Below, piece by piece: positions 34,781-44,466 of a stretch of 64,000 nucleotides of DNA. The DNA is taken from positions 6,051 through 70,050 of the forward strand of contig CAYZIS010000013.1 of NCBI GenBank assembly GCA_964478545.1, in the 5' to 3' direction. The notes under the pieces are model-generated. The model did not search any database. It saw only the letters and a program-made list of their open reading frames with translations, and had not been told where the DNA came from. Numbering within the stretch: the stretch's first letter is position 1; every line of letters starts with the position of its first letter. The DNA is from DQWO01 sp964478545 (GTDB lineage Bacteria; Desulfobacterota; Anaeroferrophillalia; Anaeroferrophillales; Anaeroferrophillaceae). A program made the translations under genes and the position numbers.

Positions 34781-37588
34781 TTACCAAGCCATCGACCTCA
34801 ATTGGGATTCATCCAGACAAATTTCTTTATAAGGACAGCGGGCGCAATGTTCGGCAATAATTTTCCGGTAGCCGCCGCTATCCAAAATGCCATGCAACTG
34901 CTGCCTGAGGATGTCGCGGAAAGTCGCAAGTAAAGGTTCAACTTCCGCCTTGGAACAATTTCGCTGCCGCTGGCGAATGGAGTAATAGGCTATGGTATCA
35001 ACTTTTTCACCGTTCAGGGTTTTCAACAAAGCATAGAAAAGCAGTTGGACATCGGCAAAACCGTTGATCGCTTTTTTGGAAGGAATTTTGCTGCGTTTGT
35101 AGTCCACCAGCCGTTCTCCAGTCGTTCCCCGGTCCCGGCGGTCAATCTTTCCCACCCCTTGGATCGGTAGGCCGGTAACCGGCTCCAGATCAGCCGCAAT
35201 CCATTCTTCCACTGCCAGGGTTTCACCGCGGTCTTCCAGCAGGAAATCCGCCAGCCTTTCCCAGCAGCCGCTGTGGTCGAGAAATGAAAAAAGCATCCTT
35301 TCTTCCCAGGTGATTTCCAGCTGACGGCTGATGTCCCGGATTTTATCAATAATTTCGGATTTGTCTTTGGGCTTTGGCAGGCTTTTTCCTAAAATTTCAG
35401 CCACCTGGTGCAAAATGGCGCCTTCTCCCAGGGGGTCAAGGCGTTCTTCGCGCATTGCCGGGGCCTGAATTCTCAGGGCTTCAAAAAGGTAACGAGCCGG
35501 ACATTGGAGCAGGTGGGTGGCCTGGTGACCGCTGAGGCGCTGGGGCAGTTTTTGGATCGGCAGCAGCACTTCCCCTGCTTGATTTTCTCCGGCTGGCTTT
35601 TTTTCTGTTTTTTGATCGGTCCAGACAATTTCCACCATCGGTATGAGCGGCTCCATCCCGGCCCAGAGCAGCTCTTTGAAAAAAATATTGGCCTCCCTGG
35701 TCCGGCCCTCAATTTCCAGCGCCCGGGTACACCAGACTTGTTCGCTATTGTTGATGAGTGAATAAACCGTAAAACGCTGGAGGATTTCCTGGCGGTCCGG
35801 GGTGATCAGGCCCAGCAGCTCCTGCTGCCTGGGTGAAAAACAGCGGTTTTGATGTCCCTGGCCAAGGAAAGAACCTGAGGAGTTTCCGGTGAGGAACAAG
35901 GCTTTGGCAGCGATCCCTTTGGCATCCCGGGGATCAAGGATCTGGATGCCGGAAAGGTAGTCGTAATTTAATCCCGTTTCTTCGCTGGAGATGGCGGCCA
36001 GGAAAAAGGCGTGGAAGGAAGACAGCTGGAAAGGAATGTTGAGCTCCATCTGTCTGAGTTCTTCCACCACCGCTGCCAGGTGGTCGCGGACGGTATTTTC
36101 GTAGAGATCGCCGATTATGCCGGTACTTTGTTCAATCAGCCCGGCAATGATTTCCAGGTAGTCGGAAAGTAAAGCATGAGTCGGGAAATATTTTCCGGCG
36201 GCAATCAAGGCATTGATTCCCCGCTGCAGACCGGGATCAGAACTCCGCTTTGCCATGATTTTCAAGGTTTCAGTGGCGGTTATGACTTGGTCGGTAAGTT
36301 CCTGGCGCAGAGTGGTCACTATCGCCTTTTCGGCACTTTCATTTTTTTCAGATTCCGGGCTGTCAGACTCCGGGGTGTTGCCATCTCTGCCCAGCCTGCC
36401 GGCAGGCACGGCGACAGGCAGGAGGAAAAAGTGGCTGAAAAAAGGTGATTCGATGGCTTCCAGGAGCAGCTGGGTGGACAAAGGCGCGCCGCCCGCCAGC
36501 CTGATCAAGGTTTCGATAAAAATGGCCAGGGCTGAGTGTTCTATCTGACGCTTGAGATTGAAGGAAAAAATATCCAGCGGCATGCGACTGGCCGGCAGGG
36601 CGTGAATCAGACTGTACAATATTTCCCGATAATGGCGCTGGTCGGTGACCACGATGGCTATCTCATCTGCCGGGATGCCATCACAAACCAGGGTCAGAGC
36701 TTGGTGGATAACATAACGGCATTCGGCGGCCACCGAGGGAAAAACCCGGCCGGGGACCGATTCGGCCACCGGCAGCGGTGAGAACTTTTGCAGATCGGGT
36801 GCAGCTGCCCGCCGGAGAATTTCTTTTGCCGTTGGAGAACACCAGGTTATTTGCTCCGGGGGTAGGTGTTTGATCAGCTCAGGCCAGCGCCGTGGTTCAT
36901 CGAAATAGTAGCCACTGAAAACAAATGCGGCTCCCAACCGAGACAGGGCTTCCAGCAGCTGCAGCTGGATGGGGGGGGCGTCATAGAGATCGGCAACCAG
37001 CAGCTGAAAACGCCTGGCAATTTCAGGCAGGTGCCCGATGGTAGTGGTGATTTGCCGGTGGTTGACGAGCAGCGGTTCTTCCAGCTGCATCCCGGCCAGC
37101 AGCTCAAGATAAGCTTTGAAAATATCATTGAATTCTTCCAAGTAGCTTTCCATGAACTGTTGGTAGGTTGCTGAACGGTTGATGGTTGGGGCCAGAGAGC
37201 TCAGGGTTTCCTTCAGGAATTTTCCGGAATTGAGCTCATCAGCAGCGGCAATCCGGCCGGTGAAGACAAAATCCTCCCAGAGAGAAAACAACGTTGCCTC
37301 ACTGCCACCGGCAAAATGGATGAACTTTTTGCTGCTTATCGCCTGGTGCATAACCGCCCGGCGGGCGGCGTTACTGATCGGCCTGGTATATTCCTGTCCA
37401 TAATCCTGGATGAAAGTGGAAATGGTATAACAGCAGGGCAATAGGGTGGTGCCGCAGGTTTGCGTCAGCCGGTACTGGAATTGCTCGATGAGATTCTTGG
37501 TGGGTAGCAGCAGCAGGTATCCCGGCCGCTCGGCTACGGGAAGGCGCTGAAAAAAATCTACCAGGTAAGAAATGATTCCCATGGCCAT
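34781..37588 (-). CDS. AddB-like helicase-nuclease with predicted Fe-S cluster
   Basis: The 935-residue protein resembles AddB/RexB-type nucleases. The N-terminal part has a degenerate helicase fold (YLLLLPTKNLIEQFQ). The C-terminal nuclease shows GEGAILHQVAE, VGKIDRRDRG and LVDYKRSK (about 828). A cysteine in LLQCPARYLF (about 695) and three in CARCPYKEIC (about 916) fit the four-Cys Fe-S cluster clasp known from AddB and Cas4-like nucleases. It pairs with the AddA-like protein downstream. Part of the coding sequence (36395-36418) is an inverted exact copy of 24 nt from the palindromic repeat at 34.7 kb, so a repeat element seems to have been absorbed into the frame. Confidence 0.87.
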   Translation of the reverse strand: MAMGIISYLVDFFQRLPVAERPGYLLLLPTKNLIEQFQYRLTQTCGTTLLPCCYTISTFIQDYGQEYTRPISNAARRAVMHQAISSKKFIHFAGGSEATLFSLWEDFVFTGRIAAADELNSGKFLKETLSSLAPTINRSATYQQFMESYLEEFNDIFKAYLELLAGMQLEEPLLVNHRQITTTIGHLPEIARRFQLLVADLYDAPPIQLQLLEALSRLGAAFVFSGYYFDEPRRWPELIKHLPPEQITWCSPTAKEILRRAAAPDLQKFSPLPVAESVPGRVFPSVAAECRYVIHQALTLVCDGIPADEIAIVVTDQRHYREILYSLIHALPASRMPLDIFSFNLKRQIEHSALAIFIETLIRLAGGAPLSTQLLLEAIESPFFSHFFLLPVAVPAGRLGRDGNTPESDSPESEKNESAEKAIVTTLRQELTDQVITATETLKIMAKRSSDPGLQRGINALIAAGKYFPTHALLSDYLEIIAGLIEQSTGIIGDLYENTVRDHLAAVVEELRQMELNIPFQLSSFHAFFLAAISSEETGLNYDYLSGIQILDPRDAKGIAAKALFLTGNSSGSFLGQGHQNRCFSPRQQELLGLITPDRQEILQRFTVYSLINNSEQVWCTRALEIEGRTREANIFFKELLWAGMEPLIPMVEIVWTDQKTEKKPAGENQAGEVLLPIQKLPQRLSGHQATHLLQCPARYLFEALRIQAPAMREERLDPLGEGAILHQVAEILGKSLPKPKDKSEIIDKIRDISRQLEITWEERMLFSFLDHSGCWERLADFLLEDRGETLAVEEWIAADLEPVTGLPIQGVGKIDRRDRGTTGERLVDYKRSKIPSKKAINGFADVQLLFYALLKTLNGEKVDTIAYYSIRQRQRNCSKAEVEPLLATFRDILRQQLHGILDSGGYRKIIAEHCARCPYKEICLDESQLRSMAW
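36395..36418 (-). repeat. 24-nt palindromic-repeat fragment inside the addB-like frame
   Basis: These 24 bases are the exact reverse complement of 34701-34724 in the repeat of the adjacent spacer. They keep the reading frame and encode a short Pro/Val/Ala/Gly segment (PVAVPAGRLG) next to a low-complexity Ser/Glu stretch, which suggests insertion into a surface loop. Confidence 0.8.
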
Positions 37589-37832
37589 TCATCTGACAGA
37601 AAAACAACCGAAAGTCAATGGACTCTACTTTCCGGGACCAGGAGAGCCTAAAGTTATGGTTCAATCATGACGATATCTGGGAAAGGCAGGTTTTTATGGC
37701 CGGGGGCTGCCAGTCCTCAGCTTTCAGCATGACCAATGCTTTGCCCCGCACGGTGCCAAAATGCTGATGGCTGATCGCTGAAGGGGTTTATCCTTAGAGT
37801 GAGAATCAGCGGACAAAAATGGCAGCCAGGCG

Positions 37833-38837
37833 TTGACGGGGGGGACATTGTTGCGGCAATCGGAATCAGGCTGGTCGGCGGTGGCCGGGATTACCCTCAT
37901 TGAGCTGCTCGTCACCCTGACCATCGGGGCGATCATCTTCGCCGCCCTTACCGGGGTGGTTTTCCAGGGGCTGCAGTATCATGCCGCCGTCACTGAAAGA
38001 AACGAGCTTTCCCGGCAGGCTCACTTTGCCATGGAACGGATGGTTTCGGCCCTGCGGAATACCAGGCTGCTGCTGCTGCCTTTTAGTGACAATGATTCCA
38101 CCAACTGGCCTGAAAACATTCGTGAAGAAACGGTGCCTGCCTCGCCGCCCATTGGGGATAGCACCAAGGCCACCGCCGTACTGGCCGTTACCCTACCGCT
38201 GACGTATGATCTGGACCATGATGGTTTTTCCGATGCCGACGACGACCGAGACGGCAAAATAGACGAAGATCTGCCGGCCGGTAAAACTCACGATTCTGCC
38301 TCTGGCATCTACCTTATTGATGACGATGGTGATGGTTGGGTCGATGAAAGTTTTAATATCGCTGATGATGACGAGTACATTTCCTGGCCCGACGAAGATC
38401 CCATCGACGGTATTGACAACGACGGCGACAATAATATCGATGAGGACCCCGGCGCCGACATGAACAGTGACGGTTGTCCCGGGATATGTTACGTGGATGA
38501 TGATGGTGACGGCCAGGTCGACGAGGGAAATGTGGCGGATGACGATGAGGATGGGCTGGTGGATGAAGACTGGTACAATGCCCTGGTTTTTTATCTGGAC
38601 AATTCAACCATGAAAGAACGCACCCCGGTGCCGTGGGACGAGGATGGCAACGGCAACGTGGGCGGCCGGGATTTTGTCATCTCGGATATTGCCGATAATG
38701 TCACTCTTTTTCGCATTGAGCGTCTTCCCCGGGCCGGCGGCCGGGCAACCCTGGTGGATATTACCTTGGAACTCACCGGCCCTGGCGACGACACCGTGAC
38801 TCTCCACTGCCGGACCAGGGTGGGAGCGGCACAGTGA
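37833..38837 (+). CDS. Minor pilin/pseudopilin (PilW/GspJ-like) with Ca-binding-type Asp repeats
   Basis: A prepilin-type N-terminus, G|ITLIELLVTLTIGAIIFAAL, is present near residues 19-38, with Ile in place of the usual Phe and Glu5 kept. Residues about 125-250 are filled with DxDxDG loops: DLDHDGFSDADDDRDGKIDE, DDDGDGWVDE, DNDGDNNIDE, DDDGDGQVDE and DDDEDGLVDED, resembling thrombospondin type 3 or EF-hand-like calcium loops. The C-terminus returns to a pilin-like fold. The start is uncertain: TTG 37833, or TTG 37848/37851 just after a GGGGGGG tract. It overlaps the next gene by 4 nt. It probably sits at the tip of the pilus or pseudopilus together with the giant downstream protein. Confidence 0.8.
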   Translation: MTGGTLLRQSESGWSAVAGITLIELLVTLTIGAIIFAALTGVVFQGLQYHAAVTERNELSRQAHFAMERMVSALRNTRLLLLPFSDNDSTNWPENIREETVPASPPIGDSTKATAVLAVTLPLTYDLDHDGFSDADDDRDGKIDEDLPAGKTHDSASGIYLIDDDGDGWVDESFNIADDDEYISWPDEDPIDGIDNDGDNNIDEDPGADMNSDGCPGICYVDDDGDGQVDEGNVADDDEDGLVDEDWYNALVFYLDNSTMKERTPVPWDEDGNGNVGGRDFVISDIADNVTLFRIERLPRAGGRATLVDITLELTGPGDDTVTLHCRTRVGAAQ

Positions 38838-41800
38838 AAAAATCAGCACTCACCAATAACCACGGCTATATTCTGCTGCCGGTGATCATGATGTTCAGCC
38901 TGCTGGCGGCCATCGCTTTCCTGGTGAACCGGAACAATAGCGTCCCCTTGCGGATGATTGTTAATGATGCCCAGGTGGACCAGGCCCTGGCCGTTGCCGG
39001 GGCCGGCCTGGAGCATGCCAAATGGCTGGTCCAGGACAATGTCTGCGGTGGTGATTTGATTCTTGGGGCCACCGCTCTTGGCGATCACAGCTATACGGCC
39101 ACGGTGGATGCCGCTGCCACCACCACCAACCATTACACTTTGCAGCCGGACCGGGATGCCGCGATCCAGGAAACGGCCCCGGGTCAAAACTTTGGAAACA
39201 GCACCGCCATGGCGGTGAAAACTCAGGCGGGAGATAGTCGGCGGGCCCTTTATCATTTTGTCCTCTCGATCATCCCGGAGCAAACCCGGGTAACCTCGGC
39301 GACCCTGTGGCTCCATGTTATCGATAATGATTCTCTGGGCACCATCAACCTCCACCCGGTCAATGATACCTGGATAGAAAATTGGGTAACCTGGAACAAC
39401 ATTGCTGCAAGTTATGATGACCAGGTTCTGGGCCGTATTTCCCCGCAGTTGAGCGGCAACTCTTGGGTGGCGATCAACTTGACGGCTATGACCCAGTTTT
39501 GGGTCAACAATCCTTCTGCCAACCATGGAATGATGTTGATCTCGGCGCTGGAAGACAGCCTGGAATCCACCTATACAAGCGACGATTCCGGCAGCCTGTG
39601 CCCGTACCTGGAGATCAGCACTGCGGTTGGTGCCACTTCACCGGTCACCATCACTGCCAGCGCCACTCTTGATTCCGGGGTGATCCGCACCCTGAGCCGG
39701 GTGGCATACAAGGCCTATCAGCGGAGTACTACTATTATCTTGCAGCCGGATGCGGCGGCGGGCAAGGATGCCTATGTATCTATTTTTTGGTCCAGCGGGA
39801 ACTACGGCGCCAGCGATGATCTCTGGGTGCAAGATTGGGATAATGACGTTGATAAAGTTCATTATAAAAGCCTGCTCTGGTTTGATATCAGCCCTATCCC
39901 CATCGGCTCCAGGGTGCTGAGCGCTGTCCTTTCCCTTTACCAGAACACCCCCAGTACCAACGGCGGACTGGTGGAAGTGCACCGGGTGACCAGTGACTGG
40001 GTCGAAGGTGATGAAAACGGATCTTCAGGTGCGGGTGCCACCTGGGATGACCGCGATACAGGCCTGCCGTGGAACACCAACGGCGGGGACTATGATTTAA
40101 TTCCAATTGCCAGCACCCAACTTCCTGCTGGGATCAAGGATTGGTTTGATTGGGATATTACTGAACTGGTGAATGGCTGGATCAACGGTGCCTATGACAA
40201 CAACGGTCTGATCCTGCTGCCCGGGGCCTATGGCACCGCCGTCTGTTTCAACAGCAGTGATGAGGGTAAGAAAGATGCTCCCCTGTTGACCATCACCTAT
40301 GCCTGTGAATGCGGTGACGCCGGGGTTGCGCCCCAAGGCTCCGGCAGGGTGTTGCTGGTGGTGGACAGGCCCTACAATCTTACCGCGAATGAAGTGATTA
40401 AAAAATCCTTGTTTGAGGCCTGGGGTTATACCGTCACCTTGATTAATGATGATGACGATTTCGAAGATGAGTTGGCTGCCAACGATGTGGTCTATGTTTC
40501 TGAGAGTGTCAATTCGTCTGATATCGATACCAAGCTCACCAATGCCACCATCGGCGTGGTAAATGAAGAAGGCTATTTAAATGATGAGTTAGGGATCGAG
40601 TCCGACAATTCCAGCAATTGGCCGGTGGGCGATAGCCTTGAGATCACAGACAATAGCCATTATATCACGGTGCTCTTTCCTCATGGGGTGCTGCCTATCT
40701 ACCGTGCTGATATGCAGGGACTGGCGGTAGGGAGCACTCCGGCGCCGGATTTACAGACCTTGGCCAACTGGAGTTCCTGGCCGACCATCGCGACGCTGGA
40801 TGCCGGGGCTGCCAAGGCCGGCGGCGGTACTGCTGCCGGACGCCGGGTCATGCTGCCCATCGGCCGTGATGGTTCTGTCCACTGGCGCTATATCAACAAT
40901 AACGGTCTCCTGATTGTCCAGCGGGCCCTCCAGTGGGCGGCTGGCGGTGAACTATCGTTTGATCCTGGTTTAATCGCCCACTGGAAGCTTGATGACGGCA
41001 GTGGAACAACCGCCGTGGATTCAGTGGGTGGACATGACGGAACTCTTGCAGGTGATCCGAACTGGGTGGCAGGTGCGTTTGGGGGTGCCCTGGATTTTGA
41101 CGGCAGTGGCGATTATGTGGATGTTGGCCATGTGTTGGATGGTGGTGTCCAGCAAATCTCGGTGACCGCCTGGATCTTTAAACGTGATTCTGGGGACGAC
41201 CGCGTTATCTGCAAGTCTTCAGGTACCGCGATTGTCGATCATATCTTTTCGCTTGGGGTGGCAGATACCACGATCCGTGTTAGGCTGGGAACAACAGACA
41301 ACGGAGGAACGGACAATTATGATGGCGGATTAATTCCCTTGAATGCGTGGGTTCACCTGGCGTTCACATACGATGGCGCCATGCTGAGAATATATAAGAA
41401 TGGGACGGAAACGGCGTCTTATGCGGTTACGGGAGATATGATTGCTTCCACGCTGGCTGTTGCCATTGGTAATGTGAATGCCACCGATGATCGTTACTGG
41501 AACGGTCTGCTTGACGATGTCCGTATCTATGACCGGGCGATGACCGCCGGCGAAGTTGTTGCTCTGACGGTTGGCACCTTCCTGGATGAATTTAATAATC
41601 AGAGCTATGGCAATAATGACGGCAGTCTGTCGTGGGCTGCCGGCTGGGTCGAGGGCGGAGAAACAACCGATCCCATTGATGGGGATCTCCAGGTTGTCGC
41701 CGATATCAGCAACTACCAGCTGCGGCTCAGGGATAACGGTCGAAACGTCATGCGCGAAGCCAACCTCAGCGCCTTTACGTTCGCGACCCTCAGTTTCGAG

Positions 41801-42052
41801 TACCGGCGTGACAGTCTGGACAAAACGGGTGAGTTTTACGATATCCAGGTTTCCGGGGACGGTGGCACCACCTGGCATGATTTGGATCGTTTTGCCGGCC
41901 CGGCCACTGATGGGGCTTATACCCTGGTCAGTTACGATATTTCCGCCTACTGTGCCTCGAATACCCAGATTCGATTCATCTCTTCGACAGCGAATATGTC
42001 AGATGGAGACCTTGTCTGGATCGACAACGTCGAGATTTCCTGCAGCCCATGA
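38834..42052 (+). CDS. PilX-like giant pilus-associated adhesin (DNRLRE repeats, LamG and jelly-roll domains)
   Basis: The 1072-residue protein begins like PilX pilus-assembly proteins: a short basic lead, then GYILLPVIMMFSLLAAIAFLV. After that come two DNRLRE-like beta domains (about 120-285 and 295-495; each starts with LQPD and has YHFVLS/LLWFDIS strands, then W...W lines). Next is an alpha/beta domain (about 505-705: RVLLVVDRPYN...), a LamG/concanavalin domain (about 712-910: GLIAHWKLDDGSG, ALDFDGSGDYVDVG, WVHLAFTYDG) and a C-terminal jelly-roll-like domain (about 915-1072). LamG and DNRLRE domains usually bind or act near polysaccharides. The protein is probably exported on a pilus tip. 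No enzyme motif is seen. Confidence 0.82.
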   Translation: MKKSALTNNHGYILLPVIMMFSLLAAIAFLVNRNNSVPLRMIVNDAQVDQALAVAGAGLEHAKWLVQDNVCGGDLILGATALGDHSYTATVDAAATTTNHYTLQPDRDAAIQETAPGQNFGNSTAMAVKTQAGDSRRALYHFVLSIIPEQTRVTSATLWLHVIDNDSLGTINLHPVNDTWIENWVTWNNIAASYDDQVLGRISPQLSGNSWVAINLTAMTQFWVNNPSANHGMMLISALEDSLESTYTSDDSGSLCPYLEISTAVGATSPVTITASATLDSGVIRTLSRVAYKAYQRSTTIILQPDAAAGKDAYVSIFWSSGNYGASDDLWVQDWDNDVDKVHYKSLLWFDISPIPIGSRVLSAVLSLYQNTPSTNGGLVEVHRVTSDWVEGDENGSSGAGATWDDRDTGLPWNTNGGDYDLIPIASTQLPAGIKDWFDWDITELVNGWINGAYDNNGLILLPGAYGTAVCFNSSDEGKKDAPLLTITYACECGDAGVAPQGSGRVLLVVDRPYNLTANEVIKKSLFEAWGYTVTLINDDDDFEDELAANDVVYVSESVNSSDIDTKLTNATIGVVNEEGYLNDELGIESDNSSNWPVGDSLEITDNSHYITVLFPHGVLPIYRADMQGLAVGSTPAPDLQTLANWSSWPTIATLDAGAAKAGGGTAAGRRVMLPIGRDGSVHWRYINNNGLLIVQRALQWAAGGELSFDPGLIAHWKLDDGSGTTAVDSVGGHDGTLAGDPNWVAGAFGGALDFDGSGDYVDVGHVLDGGVQQISVTAWIFKRDSGDDRVICKSSGTAIVDHIFSLGVADTTIRVRLGTTDNGGTDNYDGGLIPLNAWVHLAFTYDGAMLRIYKNGTETASYAVTGDMIASTLAVAIGNVNATDDRYWNGLLDDVRIYDRAMTAGEVVALTVGTFLDEFNNQSYGNNDGSLSWAAGWVEGGETTDPIDGDLQVVADISNYQLRLRDNGRNVMREANLSAFTFATLSFEYRRDSLDKTGEFYDIQVSGDGGTTWHDLDRFAGPATDGAYTLVSYDISAYCASNTQIRFISSTANMSDGDLVWIDNVEISCSP

Positions 42053-42210
42053 GGCAACGCCAGAATAAAGAGGTGCTTTCTGTAGTGCGTATGTTGTTTT
42101 GATGAAGTCGGTTATAACTTTTTTGGTTCCGGCTATGCCGGGTTAGGGATTAAGTATTTTCAATTTTGTTCGATAGGTAATAATGAACCTTTATGCAGGT
42201 GGTATTGTAA

Positions 42211-44073
42211 GTGGCTAAAGCCGTAAAAAAACAGATGCCCTCCAACCAGCGGCTGGGCCTGATGGTGCTGCTGGCTTCCGTGGTCGCCGCCGGTCTGGTA
42301 ATATTTTTTTTCCTCAACCAGAACCGGCAGCTCAACACAGACCAGCTTCATCGCCAGGGTTATCAGCTGGTTCGCCTGCTGGCGAAAATCATTCCCGCCG
42401 AGCCGGAGAGTTCCACCTCGCGGTTGGCGGAAGTGCGGCATACCCTGGCCGGGGTTGAAGACATGCCGTCTTTCGCCTTTCTGGCAATTCTTGATCAAAA
42501 GGGGGTGGTGCTGGAACGTCTGGCGCCGCCGGGGGGCACTCTGCCCTCCTTCAGTCCTGATCCTGATCCGGCTTCCTGGTATTATGAACGGATCGGCAGA
42601 AAGATGCCCGGCAGTGGCAAGCTGATGGAGTTTGGAGCGCCGCTGCTTCGTAGTGGTGAGTTGTACGGTCACCTGACCCTGGGCTTTTATGAGCCGACGA
42701 TCAATGTTATCGGCCATTATCGGGGTCTGCTGGCTGATATGTTTCTGCCCATCTTCCTGCTCGGGACCATCTTCTACCTGCTGTTAAAACAGGAAACCAA
42801 GGTGATTTCTACCCTGAGCGGTGAGATCAGGAAGCTGATTGATAACGATAAGCTGCCTTCAGGGGTCAGCTTCAAAGCTTCTGGGGAAGTAAGGGAACTG
42901 GCTGACGACTTAAACCAGCTGCTGCAGAAAAATATTTCGCGCCTCAAGGAGATGGAGGATGAGTATTCCCGGGTGCTGGATTCCAGCAAGGTGGTCCAGT
43001 ATAAGAAAAACCGACTGGAAGCAATTTTCGAGCTGATGCCCGACGGCTTTTTAATCATGGATGATGCCTGCAGTCCTACCTATGTCAACCGCAGGTTCGC
43101 CGCCCTCCTGGGCCTGGAGCCCAAGGATATCATTGGCAGTCATTATCACCTCTGGTGCCATAACGAGCGGCTGTCGGCGCTTTTTTCCCGCTACCAGAGC
43201 GGCGGCAAGGAATGCCTTCGCCGGTCTGAGGAGATCTCTTTCGTGCCTGAACATGCTCCGGGGACAACCATCCTGGTCCGTTTCATTCCCTTTTCCCAGC
43301 GGGACAAAGGTGCCGTTTCCGGCATCCTGGTGCTGGCCCATGATGTGACCGCCGAAGTCATGGCCGAGAAGGCCCGGGATGAATTTATCGCCCAGGTTTC
43401 CCATGAATTGAAGGCGCCGCTCAATGTGATTAAAATCTATAATGAGATGCTGATGGGCGAGGACGGAAAGCAGGAATCATTTCGCCTGGAGGCGGTGAAC
43501 ACCATCAATGACGCGGTTGAGCGCCTGACGATGCTGATTAAAAATCTGCTCTCCATTTCCCAGATTGAAATGGGTAGTATCGTGGTTGAGCGGCAGCGGA
43601 TCAAGCTGCTTGAGCTGGTGCAGGATGTCTTTTCGCTGATATCCAAGACCGGGGGGAGGGATGAACTTGAATTCCATCTCGATCTGCCCCGGAAAATGAG
43701 TCATGTGAATGTGGACAAGGACCTGATGAGTGTGGCACTCAACAACCTGTTGACCAACGCGGTCAAATACAACCGGCCGGGGGGCAGGGTGGACGTGGCC
43801 GTTGAGGAAAACAGCGAAGAGATTCTCATCAGGGTCCGGGATACGGGCATCGGCATTGCCGCCGGGGACCAGAAAAATATTTTTGACAAGTTTTATCGCT
43901 CTGCTGACGAAAAGGTACGAGGCAGGGAAGGTCACGGACTGGGCCTGTCTCTGGCCAAGGCCATCGTCGAGCTGCATAATGGCAGGCTGCTGGTGGACAG
44001 TACCCCGGGTGAGGGGACTGAATTTACCATTGTTCTGCGAAAAACGGAAGGCCTGGTGAAGGAATCTCTATGA
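42211..44073 (+). CDS. Membrane sensor histidine kinase
   Basis: The 620-residue kinase has two membrane segments (about 17-37 and 177-197) enclosing a periplasmic sensor, a linker coiled coil (about 205-265), a PAS domain (about 270-390) and a full catalytic core: HisKA FIAQVSHELKAPLNVIK with the phospho-His, then N-box NNLLTNAVKYN, G1 DTGIGI and G2 GHGLGLSLAK. GTG 42211 follows AGGTGG at 42197-42202. It overlaps the response regulator gene by 4 nt and so forms a cognate pair with it. Being placed between the adhesin and assembly genes, it probably controls this pilus system. Confidence 0.92.
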   Translation: MAKAVKKQMPSNQRLGLMVLLASVVAAGLVIFFFLNQNRQLNTDQLHRQGYQLVRLLAKIIPAEPESSTSRLAEVRHTLAGVEDMPSFAFLAILDQKGVVLERLAPPGGTLPSFSPDPDPASWYYERIGRKMPGSGKLMEFGAPLLRSGELYGHLTLGFYEPTINVIGHYRGLLADMFLPIFLLGTIFYLLLKQETKVISTLSGEIRKLIDNDKLPSGVSFKASGEVRELADDLNQLLQKNISRLKEMEDEYSRVLDSSKVVQYKKNRLEAIFELMPDGFLIMDDACSPTYVNRRFAALLGLEPKDIIGSHYHLWCHNERLSALFSRYQSGGKECLRRSEEISFVPEHAPGTTILVRFIPFSQRDKGAVSGILVLAHDVTAEVMAEKARDEFIAQVSHELKAPLNVIKIYNEMLMGEDGKQESFRLEAVNTINDAVERLTMLIKNLLSISQIEMGSIVVERQRIKLLELVQDVFSLISKTGGRDELEFHLDLPRKMSHVNVDKDLMSVALNNLLTNAVKYNRPGGRVDVAVEENSEEILIRVRDTGIGIAAGDQKNIFDKFYRSADEKVRGREGHGLGLSLAKAIVELHNGRLLVDSTPGEGTEFTIVLRKTEGLVKESL

Positions 44074-44456
44074 GTAAAAAAAAGATTATGCTGGTGGAGG
44101 ATGATGTAAGCGTCTCCCGGATACTGCAGCTGACCATTGAACGTCAGGGGCATGAAGTGCACTGCGCCGGCAACGGGGAAGTGGCCCTTAAGGTCATGGA
44201 GGAATACTGGCCTGAGGTGCTGATCACCGATATCAATATGCCCCGTATGTCCGGCCGGGATCTGTGCCTGCAGCTCAACGAGCGCTATCCGGATCGTAAG
44301 TTGATGATTGTGATCATGACCTCGATGACCGAGCGGCAGGAAAAGGAATGGATTGGTCAATTTCCCCGCATCCACTTTATGGAGAAACCGTTGAGCCCGA
44401 AACGCCTGCTGGCCCTGATTGAAACCACAGGTGATCCAACTGCTGAGAACGGCTGA
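44070..44456 (+). CDS. Single-domain response regulator
   Basis: A 128-residue receiver domain: acidic pair EDD near residue 10, phospho-acceptor Asp in VLITDINMPRMSG (about 54), Thr in VIMTSM and Lys in FMEKPLSP. There is no output domain, so it must act by protein-protein contact, as CheY-type regulators do. The start overlaps the kinase stop by 4 nt. Likely targets are the HD-GYP protein or the assembly machinery encoded next. Confidence 0.93.
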   Translation: MSKKKIMLVEDDVSVSRILQLTIERQGHEVHCAGNGEVALKVMEEYWPEVLITDINMPRMSGRDLCLQLNERYPDRKLMIVIMTSMTERQEKEWIGQFPRIHFMEKPLSPKRLLALIETTGDPTAENG

Positions 44457-44466
44457 AGGGATTCCC

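Noticed and set aside
37700..37832. Possible sigma-54 promoter before the pilus operon (TGGCCGGGGGCTGC)
   Set aside because: The -24 and -12 elements are one base too close and the -12 part lacks TTGC. No enhancer-binding regulator is encoded nearby.
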